Shown here: in pieces, positions 54,664 to 63,432 of the stretch
Layout of the letters: every line of letters begins with the position of its first letter
Position numbering within the stretch: position 1 is the stretch's first letter
Notes under the pieces: model-generated
Told to the model about the DNA's origin: nothing
Seen by the model: only the letters and a program-made list of their open reading frames with translations
The model's database searches: none
Source: Clostridia bacterium
GTDB lineage: Bacteria > Bacillota > Clostridia > Christensenellales > UBA1242
Assembly (NCBI GenBank): GCA_017478185.1
Contig: JAFVEA010000005.1
Span: forward strand, 62,001-126,000
Direction of reading: 5' to 3'
DNA: 64,000 nucleotides
Made by a program: the position numbers and the translations under genes

Positions 54664-54856
54664 TTATACAAAAATTAAACAGTTTGCTCCCTGAGCCTTG
54701 TTTAATTATACAAAAATTAAACAGTTTGCTCCTTGAGCCTCGTTTAATTATACAAAAATTAAACAAGTTTGCTCCATAAGCCTTGTTTAATTATACAAAA
54801 ATTAAACAGTTTGCTCCTTGAGCCTTGTTTAATTATACAAAAATTAAACAAGTTTG
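54664..54856 (-). repeat. Five tandem 42-bp hairpin repeats upstream of the transglutaminase gene
   Basis: Units begin (as TACAAAA on the + strand) at 54667, 54709, 54751, 54794 and 54836. In the mRNA each full unit can fold as AATTAAAC...GTTTAATT with an inner GCTC...GAGC stem, followed by TTTTTG. The inner stem is kept in every full unit, with a G-U change in one. This and the adjoining 54857-55024 AT-rich stretch hold no other gene. Confidence 0.85.
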
Positions 54857-54860
54857 TCAA
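54832..54860 (-). promoter_or_regulatory. Promoter ahead of the hairpin array
   Basis: Reverse strand TTGACA (54855-54860), 17-bp spacer, TATAAT (54832-54837): full consensus. The -10 lies in the first repeat unit; the later units repeat the TATAAT but lack a -35. Confidence 0.85.
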
Positions 54861-55024
54861 TTTTTAAAAAATACACAATAGTTTTATAAAAAATTTAAGT
54901 ATTATTAAAATTTTTTTAAAGGGCATAATTATTTAAGCTTTTTATAAAATTTAACTATTTATAGTTAAAAATATTTTACTTTTTAACAAAAAAAAATTAT
55001 AATACTATAAAAGGAGATAAAACA

Positions 55025-55720
55025 ATGGCTATATTTTATGTTCTTTTAATTATAACTTTTGCATTATCTTGCCTTTTTGTTGCTCTACAAAATGAAAAAC
55101 AGCCACTTCTTAGCCTATTTTTAAAAGGAATGGCATCAATAAGCGTTGTTTGTTTGGCTCTTTATGCAAGCTTTAAATCAAATTGTCTTAGCTCTAGTGC
55201 TGGCTTACTATTTGTTATTGGTCTTGTTTTTTGCTTGTTTGGAGATGTTTTGCTGGCTTTGTTAGAGTTTAAACAGGGTGACAAATATAAAATCATAAAT
55301 TCTGGCTCAATTTCATTTTCTTTGGCACATTTGTTTTTTGTGATTGCAATGATTTTGTTAATTCCAGGAAACGGGCTTTATCTTGCTTTTTGCTTCTTGT
55401 TTGCAATTTTAATGGTTGGAGTTATTTATTTAATTCAAAAACCAATGAAACTAAACTATAGCAAAAGCACTTTGGTGATTCTTTGTTACACTTTTATGCT
55501 TTCAACATCACTTGCCATAAGCTTTGCGTCTATGCTCATAAAAGGATTTAGCGCTTTTTATATTGTTATGTTTTGTGGATTTGTTTTGTTTTTTGTGAGC
55601 GATTTAATACTTTCTTTAATTTATTTTAAAGAAAATTCAAAAAGAAGTTTATATTATTATAATTTAGGAACATATTATCTAGCAATAATATTGATTGCTT
55701 TAAGTTTTGTTTTGTTTTAA
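55025..55720 (+). CDS. YhhN/TMEM86-family membrane protein (lysoplasmalogenase-like)
   Basis: 231 residues with about eight membrane helices. The pattern VIGLVFCLFGDVLLALLEF followed by SFSLAHLFFV, with the Gly-Asp and His seen in the YhhN family, supports the call. Family members hydrolyse the vinyl ether of lysoplasmalogens; plasmalogens are common in clostridia, which fits. AAGGAGA precedes the ATG. First gene of a three-gene operon, 11 bases before the next. Confidence 0.78.
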   Translation: MAIFYVLLIITFALSCLFVALQNEKQPLLSLFLKGMASISVVCLALYASFKSNCLSSSAGLLFVIGLVFCLFGDVLLALLEFKQGDKYKIINSGSISFSLAHLFFVIAMILLIPGNGLYLAFCFLFAILMVGVIYLIQKPMKLNYSKSTLVILCYTFMLSTSLAISFASMLIKGFSAFYIVMFCGFVLFFVSDLILSLIYFKENSKRSLYYYNLGTYYLAIILIALSFVLF

Positions 55721-55731
55721 AGGAGGAAATT

Positions 55732-56205
55732 ATGAAACAAAAAGATTTAAATATTACATTTTTTGCATACGGGACAAACATTTCTCAATCAGAAATGAAA
55801 AGTCATTCTGAAAGTGCTGTTTTTATTGGATATGGCGAATTAGAAAATTTTGAGTTAAAATTTAGGGGCTTCCCTAATCACGCTATTGCAACAATCCAAA
55901 AAAAGAAGGGTGCAAGGCTCCCTATCGCCATTTATGACTTGATGCCAACAGATAGGTTCACATTAGACAATTTTGAAAAATTCCCTTATGCCTACAAAAA
56001 ACAAAAAGTTAAGGCTCTTTTTAACGGCAAACCAATAACCGGTTATATTTATTTCTTAAAAATTAAATTAGACCCTCAAATTCCTAGCGATGAATACATA
56101 AAAGCTTTAAGACTAGCTTATTTTGAAGCGGGATTTGACGACAAAATAATTGATGACGCAATTTTGGAGTGTGGTGGAAAAGTTAATGAAGAGGAGCTTT
56201 ATTAA
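55732..56205 (+). CDS. Gamma-glutamylcyclotransferase-like protein
   Basis: 157 residues. The GGCT/AIG2-like fold is indicated by FFAYGTN near the N-terminus, the catalytic-type Glu in LDNFEKFPYAYKK, and KALRLAYFEAGF. Such enzymes release 5-oxoproline from gamma-glutamyl compounds; the substrate here is unknown. AAGGAGG precedes the ATG. Its stop overlaps the next start by one base (TAATG). Confidence 0.78.
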   Translation: MKQKDLNITFFAYGTNISQSEMKSHSESAVFIGYGELENFELKFRGFPNHAIATIQKKKGARLPIAIYDLMPTDRFTLDNFEKFPYAYKKQKVKALFNGKPITGYIYFLKIKLDPQIPSDEYIKALRLAYFEAGFDDKIIDDAILECGGKVNEEELY

Positions 56206-57371
56206 TGGCAAAATATTATTTACCAGATTACTCTAACTGCTATGTTAATATGATAAGTTCTGTTGCAAAAAAATTTAAGGTTGAAACTGGCCATAACACC
56301 TTAAAAGAAGTGGATGAGATATTAAAATCTCCAACAAAAAATATTGTTGTAATGCTATTGGATGGAATGAGTGAAGACATTATAAAAAACAACTTACCAG
56401 AAGACTCTTTTTTAAGAAAAAACACCATAAAACAAATAACTTCAATTTTTCCAACAACCACAACAGCTGGAACAATGTCATATAAAACAGGCCTAACCCC
56501 AATTGAACACGGGTGGCTTTCTTTGTTTTTATATTTTAAAGAAGTTGGAGAAAGTGTTAATTTATATCTAAACACTGGAGCTTATTCAAGAAAGCCAACC
56601 ATTCTTCCAAACATTGCTCAAAATGTTTTGGGATTTTGCAATATTTTTGAAAAAATTGAAGAAAAAACAAAAGGCAAAGTCAAAGCTTATGGCGTTAGCA
56701 TAAAAGAAGCCAGAGATTTGTTTGGAAACATAACTCAAATAACTTATGACACTTTTTCTGAGATGTGTGAACTTTTAAAAACACTATGCTCTCTTGATGA
56801 CAAAAAAGTTATTTATGCCTATCACAACAACCCAGACAACACTATGCACCACTATGGTCCACACAGCGATGAGGTTAAAAACTTACTTTTAGAAATAGAT
56901 GCTGAAATTGAAAATTTGGCAAAAAACTGCCCTGACACAACTTTTTTAATTTCTGCTGACCACGGACAAAGTTATGTTGAAAAAGTTTTTGACCTTCACG
57001 ATTATCCAGATTTAGATAACACCCTTTCAATGCCCCCAACTGGCGGACCTAGGGCTTTTAACTTGTTTGTTAAGAAAGGCAAAGAAAAAGAATTTAAAAA
57101 GCTTGTTAAAAAATATTTTAAGGATGAGTTTGTTTTGTTCTCTAAAAAAGAAGTTTTAAAAATGAATTTATTTGGAACAGGCACCCCTCACCCAAAATGT
57201 GATGACTTTTTTGGAGATTTTTGGCTTGTTAGCATTGGAAAGGCAAATTTGTGTTACACAACAATGTATAAACAATCAACAGCTCAGCCAATTGGAGCTC
57301 ATGGGGGGCTAACAAAAGAAGAGATATTTTTGCCATTAATCGCTTATAAAAACATAGAAAAAGCTAATTAA
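56205..57371 (+). CDS. Alkaline-phosphatase-superfamily phosphodiesterase/pyrophosphatase
   Basis: 388 residues. Metal- and catalytic residues of the AlkP/NPP superfamily are visible in order: LLDGM (Asp), FPTTTTAGT (Thr nucleophile), NPDNTMHHYGP (Asp, His), SADHGQ (Asp, His) and GAHGGLT (His). These enzymes hydrolyse phosphodiester or pyrophosphate bonds of nucleotides or lipids. No signal peptide, so it acts inside the cell. Translationally coupled to the GGCT-like gene. Confidence 0.85.
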   Translation: MAKYYLPDYSNCYVNMISSVAKKFKVETGHNTLKEVDEILKSPTKNIVVMLLDGMSEDIIKNNLPEDSFLRKNTIKQITSIFPTTTTAGTMSYKTGLTPIEHGWLSLFLYFKEVGESVNLYLNTGAYSRKPTILPNIAQNVLGFCNIFEKIEEKTKGKVKAYGVSIKEARDLFGNITQITYDTFSEMCELLKTLCSLDDKKVIYAYHNNPDNTMHHYGPHSDEVKNLLLEIDAEIENLAKNCPDTTFLISADHGQSYVEKVFDLHDYPDLDNTLSMPPTGGPRAFNLFVKKGKEKEFKKLVKKYFKDEFVLFSKKEVLKMNLFGTGTPHPKCDDFFGDFWLVSIGKANLCYTTMYKQSTAQPIGAHGGLTKEEIFLPLIAYKNIEKAN

Positions 57372-57480
57372 CAAATATTTTAAACAAATTTTTATAAAAA
57401 TATATAATTTTTGAATTCAAAAAATTAAAATTAAAATTTATGTTTTGTTATTTAACATAACTTATTTAAGCTTTACAAAC

Positions 57481-57512
57481 AAAAAAAATCCTAAAATTTA
57501 GGATTTTTTAAT
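57481..57512. terminator. Bidirectional terminator
   Basis: AAAATCCTAAA and TTTAGGATTTTT make a near-perfect palindrome between the AlkP gene and cmk. Confidence 0.8.
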
Positions 57513-57528
57513 TTAAAAATTCATATTT

Positions 57529-58287
57529 TTATTGCAAATTTCTTTCATCTGGAACATTTTTCTTTTCTTCTTGAGGGGGAATTGAACTTTCAACCACACT
57601 TTCAACTTTTTGCCTTGCATTTTTTTGAATTTCATAAACTTTTTGCATAACCGTGTTAACACATTCATCTATTGACAAATTTGTTGTGTCAACAACCAAA
57701 GCTCCGTCACATTTTTTTAATGGGCTAATTTTTCTGTTAATATCTCTATAATCTCTTTCAACAAGTTCTGACCTTATTTGGTCTAAATTAACATCTTCAC
57801 CTTTTTTTAAATATTCTAAACATCTTCTTTTAGCTCTTGTTTCAACATCGCAAGTCACATAAATCTTTAGGTCTGCATCAGGAAAAATTTCTGAGCCAAT
57901 ATCTCGCCCTTCCATTATTATATTTTTGTTGGTTTTTTTAACATCTCGCTGAAAATCTCTAACTTTTTCTCTTATGAATGGCTTTTGAGAATATTTTGAC
58001 ACATTTTCACTTATTTCTTCAGTGTGTAACAAGTTTGTTACATCTTCGCCATAAACAAAAATTCTGTTTTCTCCATTTGTGCCATAAATTATTTTGATAT
58101 CAATGTTTTGCATCATACACAAAAGCTTCTCATCTTGATTTTCGCCTATATTCTCCCTTTGCGCCTCCAGCGTTATTGCCCTATAAAAAGAACCTGCACT
58201 AAAAAATCCATAATCAAGCGTTGCTGACAATTTTTTTGCTAATGTTGACTTACCTGACCCAGATATTCCATCAATTGCTATAATCAT
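57529..58287 (-). CDS. cmk: Cytidylate kinase
   Basis: Phosphorylates CMP/dCMP. 252 residues: Walker A GISGSGKST, FFSAGSFYRAIT, EGRDIGSEIFPDADLKIYVTC and the Arg-rich RRCLEYLKKGE, plus RDYRDINRKISPL. A 30-residue Glu/Lys-rich tail beyond the usual end is extra. AAGGAG precedes the ATG. It lies downstream of metG on the same strand, separated by a hairpin. Confidence 0.95.
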   Translation of the reverse strand: MIIAIDGISGSGKSTLAKKLSATLDYGFFSAGSFYRAITLEAQRENIGENQDEKLLCMMQNIDIKIIYGTNGENRIFVYGEDVTNLLHTEEISENVSKYSQKPFIREKVRDFQRDVKKTNKNIIMEGRDIGSEIFPDADLKIYVTCDVETRAKRRCLEYLKKGEDVNLDQIRSELVERDYRDINRKISPLKKCDGALVVDTTNLSIDECVNTVMQKVYEIQKNARQKVESVVESSIPPQEEKKNVPDERNLQ

Positions 58288-58313
58288 AAAAACTCCTTAA
58301 AACTTTTTTCTTA

Positions 58314-58341
58314 TAAAAAAGGTATAGGAAATCTATACCTT
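58314..58341 (-). terminator. metG terminator, upstream of cmk
   Basis: AAAGGTATAG and CTATACCTTT form the stem on the reverse strand, overlapping the metG stop, followed by TTTTATAAG. Confidence 0.75.
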
Positions 58342-59978
58342 TACATAACATCATCAGATGTTAACCTCTTAAACAATGGTTCAAACTTGCCAAAGTTTTT
58401 GCCACCAACAAAATCAACAACATCCCATTTTATGTTGTTTATATTTAGATAATTTCTTAGTTTTTGTGAACTTAAAGGCATAAATGGCTCAAACAAAACA
58501 GACAAGTTTGCTATAACAAAAGCGCAAGTTGCCATAACATTGTTAAATTCTTTGCTATCTTCCTTAAACAAAACCCAAGGTTTTTTGGTGTCATAATATT
58601 TGTTTGAAATGTCAACAAGCTCAAAAACTTGAGCTAAAGCATCCCTAAAATTCAAACTTTTTATGTTTTTTGCAGTGTTTTTAAATGTTTCTGCAACCAT
58701 CATTTTTATTCCACTGTCAACAACTCCGCTAGGAATGAACCCATCCAAGCCTTTATAATTTAGAGTTCTGTTAACAAAATTTGCATATTTGTTCACAATT
58801 TCACCATTGTGAAGAGCGTGATAATCTTCAAAAGTGAAATTTGAATCTCTCTTTTCTGGACCATTTGCAATGGTGTATAACCTCAAGCTGTCGGCATCAA
58901 ACTTTTTAAGCATATCAAGCATTGGCCAACCATTGCCCTTACTTTTTGATATTTTTTCACTGTTTATGTTCATAAATTCAGTTGCAACACAAACATTTGG
59001 CAAAAACATCTTTTGGTCAAACGCTTTAAGAAGAGCTGGGAAAATTATGGTGTGAAAAACAATGTTGTCTTTTCCGTGGCACAAATAAACAAGATTGCTG
59101 TCATCATTGTGGTCATACCAAAAATCTTGCCATTTTAAAGGGTTTTTAACGCCTTTTTCTTTTTGTTCATCGCAATATTTCATAACTGCACTAACATATC
59201 CCCAAACCGCTTCAACCCAAACATAAATTCTTTTGTCTTCATATCCAGCAATTGGAATTTCAATTCCCCAATTAAGGTCACGCGTAACTGCCCTATCAAC
59301 AAGCCCTTCATTCAGGAACTTTTCTGTTTCATTTATGCTGTTTTTTCTCCAAAACTTACGGCATTTGTTAAAATGTTCTCTCATTTCTGGCTCTAATTTT
59401 GAAAGCGCAAAATATAAATTTGTGTTTTCTTTTATTTCAGTTAAATTTCCACAAATTCGGCACTTTGATTTTAAAAGGTCAGAGCTTTGAAAAACATAAG
59501 AACAGTGGTCACATTGGTCACCTTTGCTAACTTCTCCACATTTTGGACACACAACCTCAACTTCACGGTCATACACAAATTTTTTACAATTTGGGCAATA
59601 TGACGCAAGTTCTGTTTTTGGATATAAATATCCATTTTTTTGAAGAGCCAAAATAAGTTCTTTTGATTTTTCGTGATGATATGGGCTGGCTGTTTTTGTA
59701 TATACATCAAAACTAAATCCAAGCCCCTCTAAAACCTTTGAAAATTGTTCGTGATATCTATCCACAATTTTTTGTGGCGTTGTTTTTTCTTTTAACGCTC
59801 TTTCGGTTATTGGCGTTCCATGGCAATCAGTTCCACTAACCATGCAAACGTCATCTCCACAAAGCCTGTGATATCTTGCCAAAATATCTCCGCTAATATA
59901 AGCACAAATATGCCCTAAGTGAATATCACTGTTGGCATAAGTCCAAGCAATCCCTATAACAACCTTTTTCTTATCCAT
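58341..59978 (-). CDS. metG: Methionyl-tRNA synthetase
   Basis: 545 residues, cytoplasmic. Class I signatures: WTYANSDIHLGH and KISKSKGN. The connective domain carries two zinc knuckles (CPNCKKF, CPKCGEVSKGDQCDHC, CRICG), so it is the two-knuckle type. It ends without the C-terminal Trbp111-like tRNA-binding domain found in many bacterial enzymes. GAGGTG precedes the ATG. No T-box leader: only a 17-base-scale leader separates promoter and start. Confidence 0.96.
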   Translation of the reverse strand: MDKKKVVIGIAWTYANSDIHLGHICAYISGDILARYHRLCGDDVCMVSGTDCHGTPITERALKEKTTPQKIVDRYHEQFSKVLEGLGFSFDVYTKTASPYHHEKSKELILALQKNGYLYPKTELASYCPNCKKFVYDREVEVVCPKCGEVSKGDQCDHCSYVFQSSDLLKSKCRICGNLTEIKENTNLYFALSKLEPEMREHFNKCRKFWRKNSINETEKFLNEGLVDRAVTRDLNWGIEIPIAGYEDKRIYVWVEAVWGYVSAVMKYCDEQKEKGVKNPLKWQDFWYDHNDDSNLVYLCHGKDNIVFHTIIFPALLKAFDQKMFLPNVCVATEFMNINSEKISKSKGNGWPMLDMLKKFDADSLRLYTIANGPEKRDSNFTFEDYHALHNGEIVNKYANFVNRTLNYKGLDGFIPSGVVDSGIKMMVAETFKNTAKNIKSLNFRDALAQVFELVDISNKYYDTKKPWVLFKEDSKEFNNVMATCAFVIANLSVLFEPFMPLSSQKLRNYLNINNIKWDVVDFVGGKNFGKFEPLFKRLTSDDVM

Positions 59979-59995
59979 TTTTCACCTCGACAACT

Positions 59996-60024
59996 ATTCT
60001 ATCAAAAATATTGGCGTTTGTAAA
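59996..60024 (-). promoter_or_regulatory. metG promoter
   Basis: Reverse strand TTTACA (60019-60024), 17-bp spacer, TAGAAT (59996-60001). Confidence 0.7.
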
Positions 60025-60026
60025 TA

Positions 60027-60052
60027 GAAAAAGGGGTAAAAATTCCCCTTTA
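60027..60052 (-). terminator. Terminator of the OLD-like gene
   Basis: AAAGGGG and CCCCTTT on the reverse strand around an AT loop, with a following T run. Confidence 0.75.
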
Positions 60053-60054
60053 TC

Positions 60055-61821
60055 TTAAATAAGTTTTTCAACAATATTTATCCACAATTTTTTAACTGGA
60101 CGGTCAATCTTTATTTCCTTAAAGTTTTTGCTTATAAATGACTTTATTCTCTTTGCAATTTCATCTCTATAATTTGCTGGCAAAGTGTAGTCATTTTGTT
60201 TTGCATACTCCTCAACTTGGCAAATAAATGGCTTGCCTGTTTCCAGTTCAAAATTTGCATCCAAAATTCTTATTAAATAACTTCCAGCGGCCCTTGCAAA
60301 AAGTTCATATGGAATAACATCTTCCAGTGTTTCAAACTTGCCAAAATCACTTAATTTAATAATTTTTTTCTGTTCATCAAAATATGTGTTTGAGGTTAAA
60401 TATTTAAACACTTTTTCTGTGGTTTTAAGGTCAGACAAAAACACTTTTGGAAGTTCGCTGTCTTCAGACAAAATCTGAGCAATTCCGTCCACCCCATTTA
60501 TTCCAGCACTAACAAAAACAACATCATTATTTGTTTTTATTTTGCCCCTTCCTGTTAAATAATTTTTCATTGTTGTTAATAAGTATTGGTCACTTTCAGA
60601 CATAACAATAATTGGGTCACAACTGTTTAATATAGACCTTGAAACTTCAATGCCAACTGCACTTTGAACTGGCAAAAGTGAAGCTTTGTTGCTTTGCTCT
60701 TTGTTTAACTTTAGCTCATTTGAAACCATGCTGTGGCCAAATTTATCTTTATAAACAACTTTTGCTCTGTTTAAATGCTCTGTTGGAATCATAAAGCTTG
60801 AGTGTGTTGTGTAAACAATTTGATTTTTTTGTGATAACTGCTCCATAAAGTGGACCAAATCTTGCTGAGCAAGCCCGTGAAGAGTCATTCCACTTTCATC
60901 TAAAAGTAATATTGTGTTTGTGTAAAAAAGCCTACTTTCAAGTGAAAATACCAAAAAGAAAGACAAAAACCATTGCATACCAACACTTCTCTCTTCAAGA
61001 GGAGCTGAATTTCCCATAGAATCAGTAACCAAAATTTCTAAGCTGTCTCCTTCAAAGATAAACTGAAATTTATAGTCACCTTGCCTCCACATTTCAGAAA
61101 ATTCTTGGCTAAGCCTAATTCCAGCATTGTCGAAAAGCTTTTGATATTCTTCTTTCTTTTTGGTTAATTCTGAAAGCTGAGTTGATGTTAACTTTTCATT
61201 TTTTGCCTCACTGAAAAGAAGTGGCAAATCTTCTTTTAACATTTCTGGAGTTATTCCAACATACATAAGTAGTAATTTTATTGTTCTTTTCTTAGCCGGA
61301 GTTAGCGCATTAACTCCTTTTTTGTTAAAACTTGAAAGCATTTGAGGAAGATAGATGTTGCTATCCAAATTTCCATAGTTGCTATAATAAATAAATCCTG
61401 GCATTATTTTTATGATAAATTCATTTAACTTTTCTTTCTTCTCTTCTGGCACAACAACCGGAACATCAACAAAATATTTTCCAGATAGCGTTCTTGTTAT
61501 TGTTACAAAATCAAATGGATGAATGGTTGGAAAATATTTTCTTAAAAGAGATAAATCTCTTGTTTCTAGCTTAAATTTTGCACTCACAAATTCGGGGAGC
61601 CTTTCTGCATCCATAAGTTCATCGATTCTATCTCTTGGCAAATCTGAATTTAAAATTTTGTTGTCAGTTTGAAAAGCTGGCTTAAGCTTCCAAAGGGCTT
61701 TTAATAGGTTGCTCTTCCCTGCCTCATTAACTCCAGTTACGGCAGTGATATCCTGACAAGTTATCCAACCAGAATCTGAAAAAGAACGAAAGTTCTGAAC
61801 TCTAAACATTTTTAATTTCAT
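60055..61821 (-). CDS. OLD-like ATPase with an atypical C-terminal domain
   Basis: 588 residues. ABC-type ATPase core: Walker A TGVNEAGKSNLLKALW (near residue 30), signature region ERSVGMQW, Walker B ILLLDESGMTLHG, and the switch His in VYTTHSS. This is the AAA_15/OLD group. In OLD nucleases a TOPRIM domain follows; here the corresponding segment reads IIVMSESDQYLL and KVFLSDLK, and the usual catalytic Glu and DxD are not evident. No UvrD-like helicase is next to it, so a Gabija-type defence system is not supported. AAGGAG precedes the ATG. DNA repair or defence role is a guess. Confidence 0.75.
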   Translation of the reverse strand: MKLKMFRVQNFRSFSDSGWITCQDITAVTGVNEAGKSNLLKALWKLKPAFQTDNKILNSDLPRDRIDELMDAERLPEFVSAKFKLETRDLSLLRKYFPTIHPFDFVTITRTLSGKYFVDVPVVVPEEKKEKLNEFIIKIMPGFIYYSNYGNLDSNIYLPQMLSSFNKKGVNALTPAKKRTIKLLLMYVGITPEMLKEDLPLLFSEAKNEKLTSTQLSELTKKKEEYQKLFDNAGIRLSQEFSEMWRQGDYKFQFIFEGDSLEILVTDSMGNSAPLEERSVGMQWFLSFFLVFSLESRLFYTNTILLLDESGMTLHGLAQQDLVHFMEQLSQKNQIVYTTHSSFMIPTEHLNRAKVVYKDKFGHSMVSNELKLNKEQSNKASLLPVQSAVGIEVSRSILNSCDPIIVMSESDQYLLTTMKNYLTGRGKIKTNNDVVFVSAGINGVDGIAQILSEDSELPKVFLSDLKTTEKVFKYLTSNTYFDEQKKIIKLSDFGKFETLEDVIPYELFARAAGSYLIRILDANFELETGKPFICQVEEYAKQNDYTLPANYRDEIAKRIKSFISKNFKEIKIDRPVKKLWINIVEKLI

Positions 61822-61952
61822 ATCAAAATCTCCTTAAAAGCAAAAATAAAACAAGCAAAATACCAAAAACGCTGTGAGCTTTTTTCTAAGCACACCAAAT
61901 TCCCCCATTTTTAGTAAATCAGTTGCTTGTTAAAGTTAACTAATTTAAAATT

Positions 61953-61981
61953 ATTATAACACAAAAAACAAAAGTTGACAA
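61953..61981 (-). promoter_or_regulatory. Promoter of the OLD-like gene
   Basis: Reverse strand TTGTCA (61976-61981), 17-bp spacer, TATAAT (61953-61958), with a leader of about 125 bases that I cannot assign. Confidence 0.65.
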
Positions 61982-61995
61982 GAGAAAACATACAA

Positions 61996-62030
61996 ATAAA
62001 AAAAGCTATTTTTTGACAAAATAACTTAAT
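61996..62030 (-). terminator. rlmN terminator
   Basis: Reverse strand AAGTTATTTT and AAAATAGCTT with a following T run. Confidence 0.6.
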
Positions 62031-63075
62031 TTTTTTTATTGTTTTCTTTTAGAATCTTGTTTCTAAGTTGCCCACAAGCTCCGTCAATATTTTCACCTAT
62101 TGTCCTCCTGATTGTTGCTGAGGCTCCATATTTTTTTAGAACAGCTAAAAATTCTTCTGCTTTTTTTCTTGAAACTGTTTTAAGTTTTCTTTCTTCAACT
62201 TCATTTAAAGGAATTAAGTTTATGTGTGTTGGAAAGCCTTTTAACAAAAATGCTAGTTCTTTGGCACATTCTTTTGAATCGTTTACGTCACTAATTAAAG
62301 CATATTCAAAAATAACTCTTCTTCCAGTTTTGTTAAAATAATTTTTACTTGCAGAAATGATTTCTGAAATTTTATATTTGTTTGCTATTGGCATAATCTT
62401 TTTTCTTATTTCATCATTTGGGGCATGCAGTGATATTGTTAAAATTATTGGAAGCCCCAAGTTAGACAAATTTTTTATGTTTGGAACAATTCCACAAGTT
62501 GATAAAGAAATATTTCTTGCTGAAATGTTTATGCCATCTTTGCTTGTTACAAGTTTTAAAAATTTTGTTACATTAGAGTAGTTGTCTAACGGCTCACCAC
62601 TGCCCATTAACACAAGGTTTGTTATCTCTCTTTTTTTAACCGTTCCTCCAAGCAATTTGTTAACAACCAAAACTTGACTTAAAATCTCACCTGCACTTAA
62701 GTTTCGAACTCTGCCATTTAGTGAAGACGCACAAAATTTGCACCCCATACTGCATCCAACTTGAGTTGAAACGCAAAGTGTGTTGCCATATTTATATTTC
62801 ATCAAAACACCTTCAATTATGTTGTCATCAAAAAGGGAATAGGCAAACTTTTGCGTTCCATCTTTGTCTGTTTGAACTTGATAAATTTTTATGGGTTCAT
62901 CAACAAACTCTTCTTCCAGTTTTTGTTTTAAACTTTTTGGAATATTTGTTATTTCTTCAATTTTTTTGCCTAAATAAATATTTTCAAAAATTTGTTTTGC
63001 TCTATATTTAGGTTCGCCCCACTCATCTAGAACACTTTCTAACTCACTTAAAGATAAATCTTGTAATATTTTCAT
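62026..63075 (-). CDS. rlmN: 23S rRNA (adenine-C2) methyltransferase RlmN
   Basis: Radical-SAM enzyme that methylates A2503 of 23S rRNA and A37 of some tRNAs. 349 residues. Cluster motif CSMGCKFCASS, SAM-binding region LVLMGSGEPLDNY (MGMGEPL is more usual), ISLSTCGIVP and the C-terminal catalytic Cys in DGACGQLRNK. GAGGTT precedes the ATG. All catalytic residues are present, so it is RlmN more likely than Cfr on context and N-terminus. Confidence 0.93.
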   Translation of the reverse strand: MKILQDLSLSELESVLDEWGEPKYRAKQIFENIYLGKKIEEITNIPKSLKQKLEEEFVDEPIKIYQVQTDKDGTQKFAYSLFDDNIIEGVLMKYKYGNTLCVSTQVGCSMGCKFCASSLNGRVRNLSAGEILSQVLVVNKLLGGTVKKREITNLVLMGSGEPLDNYSNVTKFLKLVTSKDGINISARNISLSTCGIVPNIKNLSNLGLPIILTISLHAPNDEIRKKIMPIANKYKISEIISASKNYFNKTGRRVIFEYALISDVNDSKECAKELAFLLKGFPTHINLIPLNEVEERKLKTVSRKKAEEFLAVLKKYGASATIRRTIGENIDGACGQLRNKILKENNKKN

Positions 63076-63094
63076 AATTAACCTCTTAGTGTTT

Positions 63095-63122
63095 ATTATA
63101 ACATAATTTTTAAAAAAGTAAA
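63095..63122 (-). promoter_or_regulatory. rlmN promoter
   Basis: Reverse strand TTTACT (63117-63122), 16-bp spacer, TATAAT (63095-63100). Confidence 0.6.
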
Positions 63123-63148
63123 TATTTAAAAACTTGCTTGCATATATT
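63119..63148 (+). promoter_or_regulatory. Possible sigma-E promoter of yabPQ
   Basis: AATATT near 63121-63126, 14-bp spacer, CATATATT (63141-63148). Weaker than the spoIIID site. Confidence 0.4.
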
Positions 63149-63171
63149 TTTTAATAAAAAAGGTGGAAAAT

Positions 63172-63432
63172 ATGGAAGAAATTATATTAAATCATAAAAT
63201 TATTTGCGATGCAAGAAAATTTTTGCAGATGACTGGCATACAAAAAGTTGAAAGCACAAATGAAAATCAAATAGTTTGTGTTGCTATGAACCAGCCACTT
63301 ATAATCACTGGAAAAAATATGCACATAAAAAAACTTGATGTCGGGCAAGGGATTGTTGACATTGAAGGGCAAATCGACAGCTTAAAATATGAACCAAAAA
63401 AGAAGCCATTTTTTAAAAGGATTTTTAAATAA
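63172..63432 (+). CDS. yabP: Spore protein YabP
   Basis: 86 residues. The YabP/YqfC pattern is clear: ILNHKIICDARKFLQMTGI, IITGKNMHIKKLDVGQGIVDIEG and the end KKPFFKRIFK. YabP is needed for normal spore envelope formation in B. subtilis and is made in the mother cell. ATG 63172 is chosen over a GTG three codons earlier that overlaps the AAGGTGG ribosome binding site. Followed by yabQ with a one-base stop-start overlap. Confidence 0.85.
   Translation: MEEIILNHKIICDARKFLQMTGIQKVESTNENQIVCVAMNQPLIITGKNMHIKKLDVGQGIVDIEGQIDSLKYEPKKKPFFKRIFK

Noticed and set aside
54644-54766. N-terminal extension of the transglutaminase protein with 14-residue repeats
   Set aside because: The frame runs through three repeat units only because 42 is a multiple of 3; a strong GGAGG stands just before the ATG at 54643.
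54664-54856. Possible CRISPR array
   Set aside because: The 42-bp units are directly adjacent, with no unique spacers, and no cas genes are nearby; it is a tandem repeat in a leader.
59979-60054. T-box riboswitch before metG
   Set aside because: The gap to the upstream gene is under 80 bases and the promoter lies close to the start; there is no room for specifier and antiterminator stems.
60055-61821. Gabija-type defence system
   Set aside because: An OLD-like protein is present but no UvrD/Rep helicase partner adjoins it, and the neighbours are metG and rlmN.
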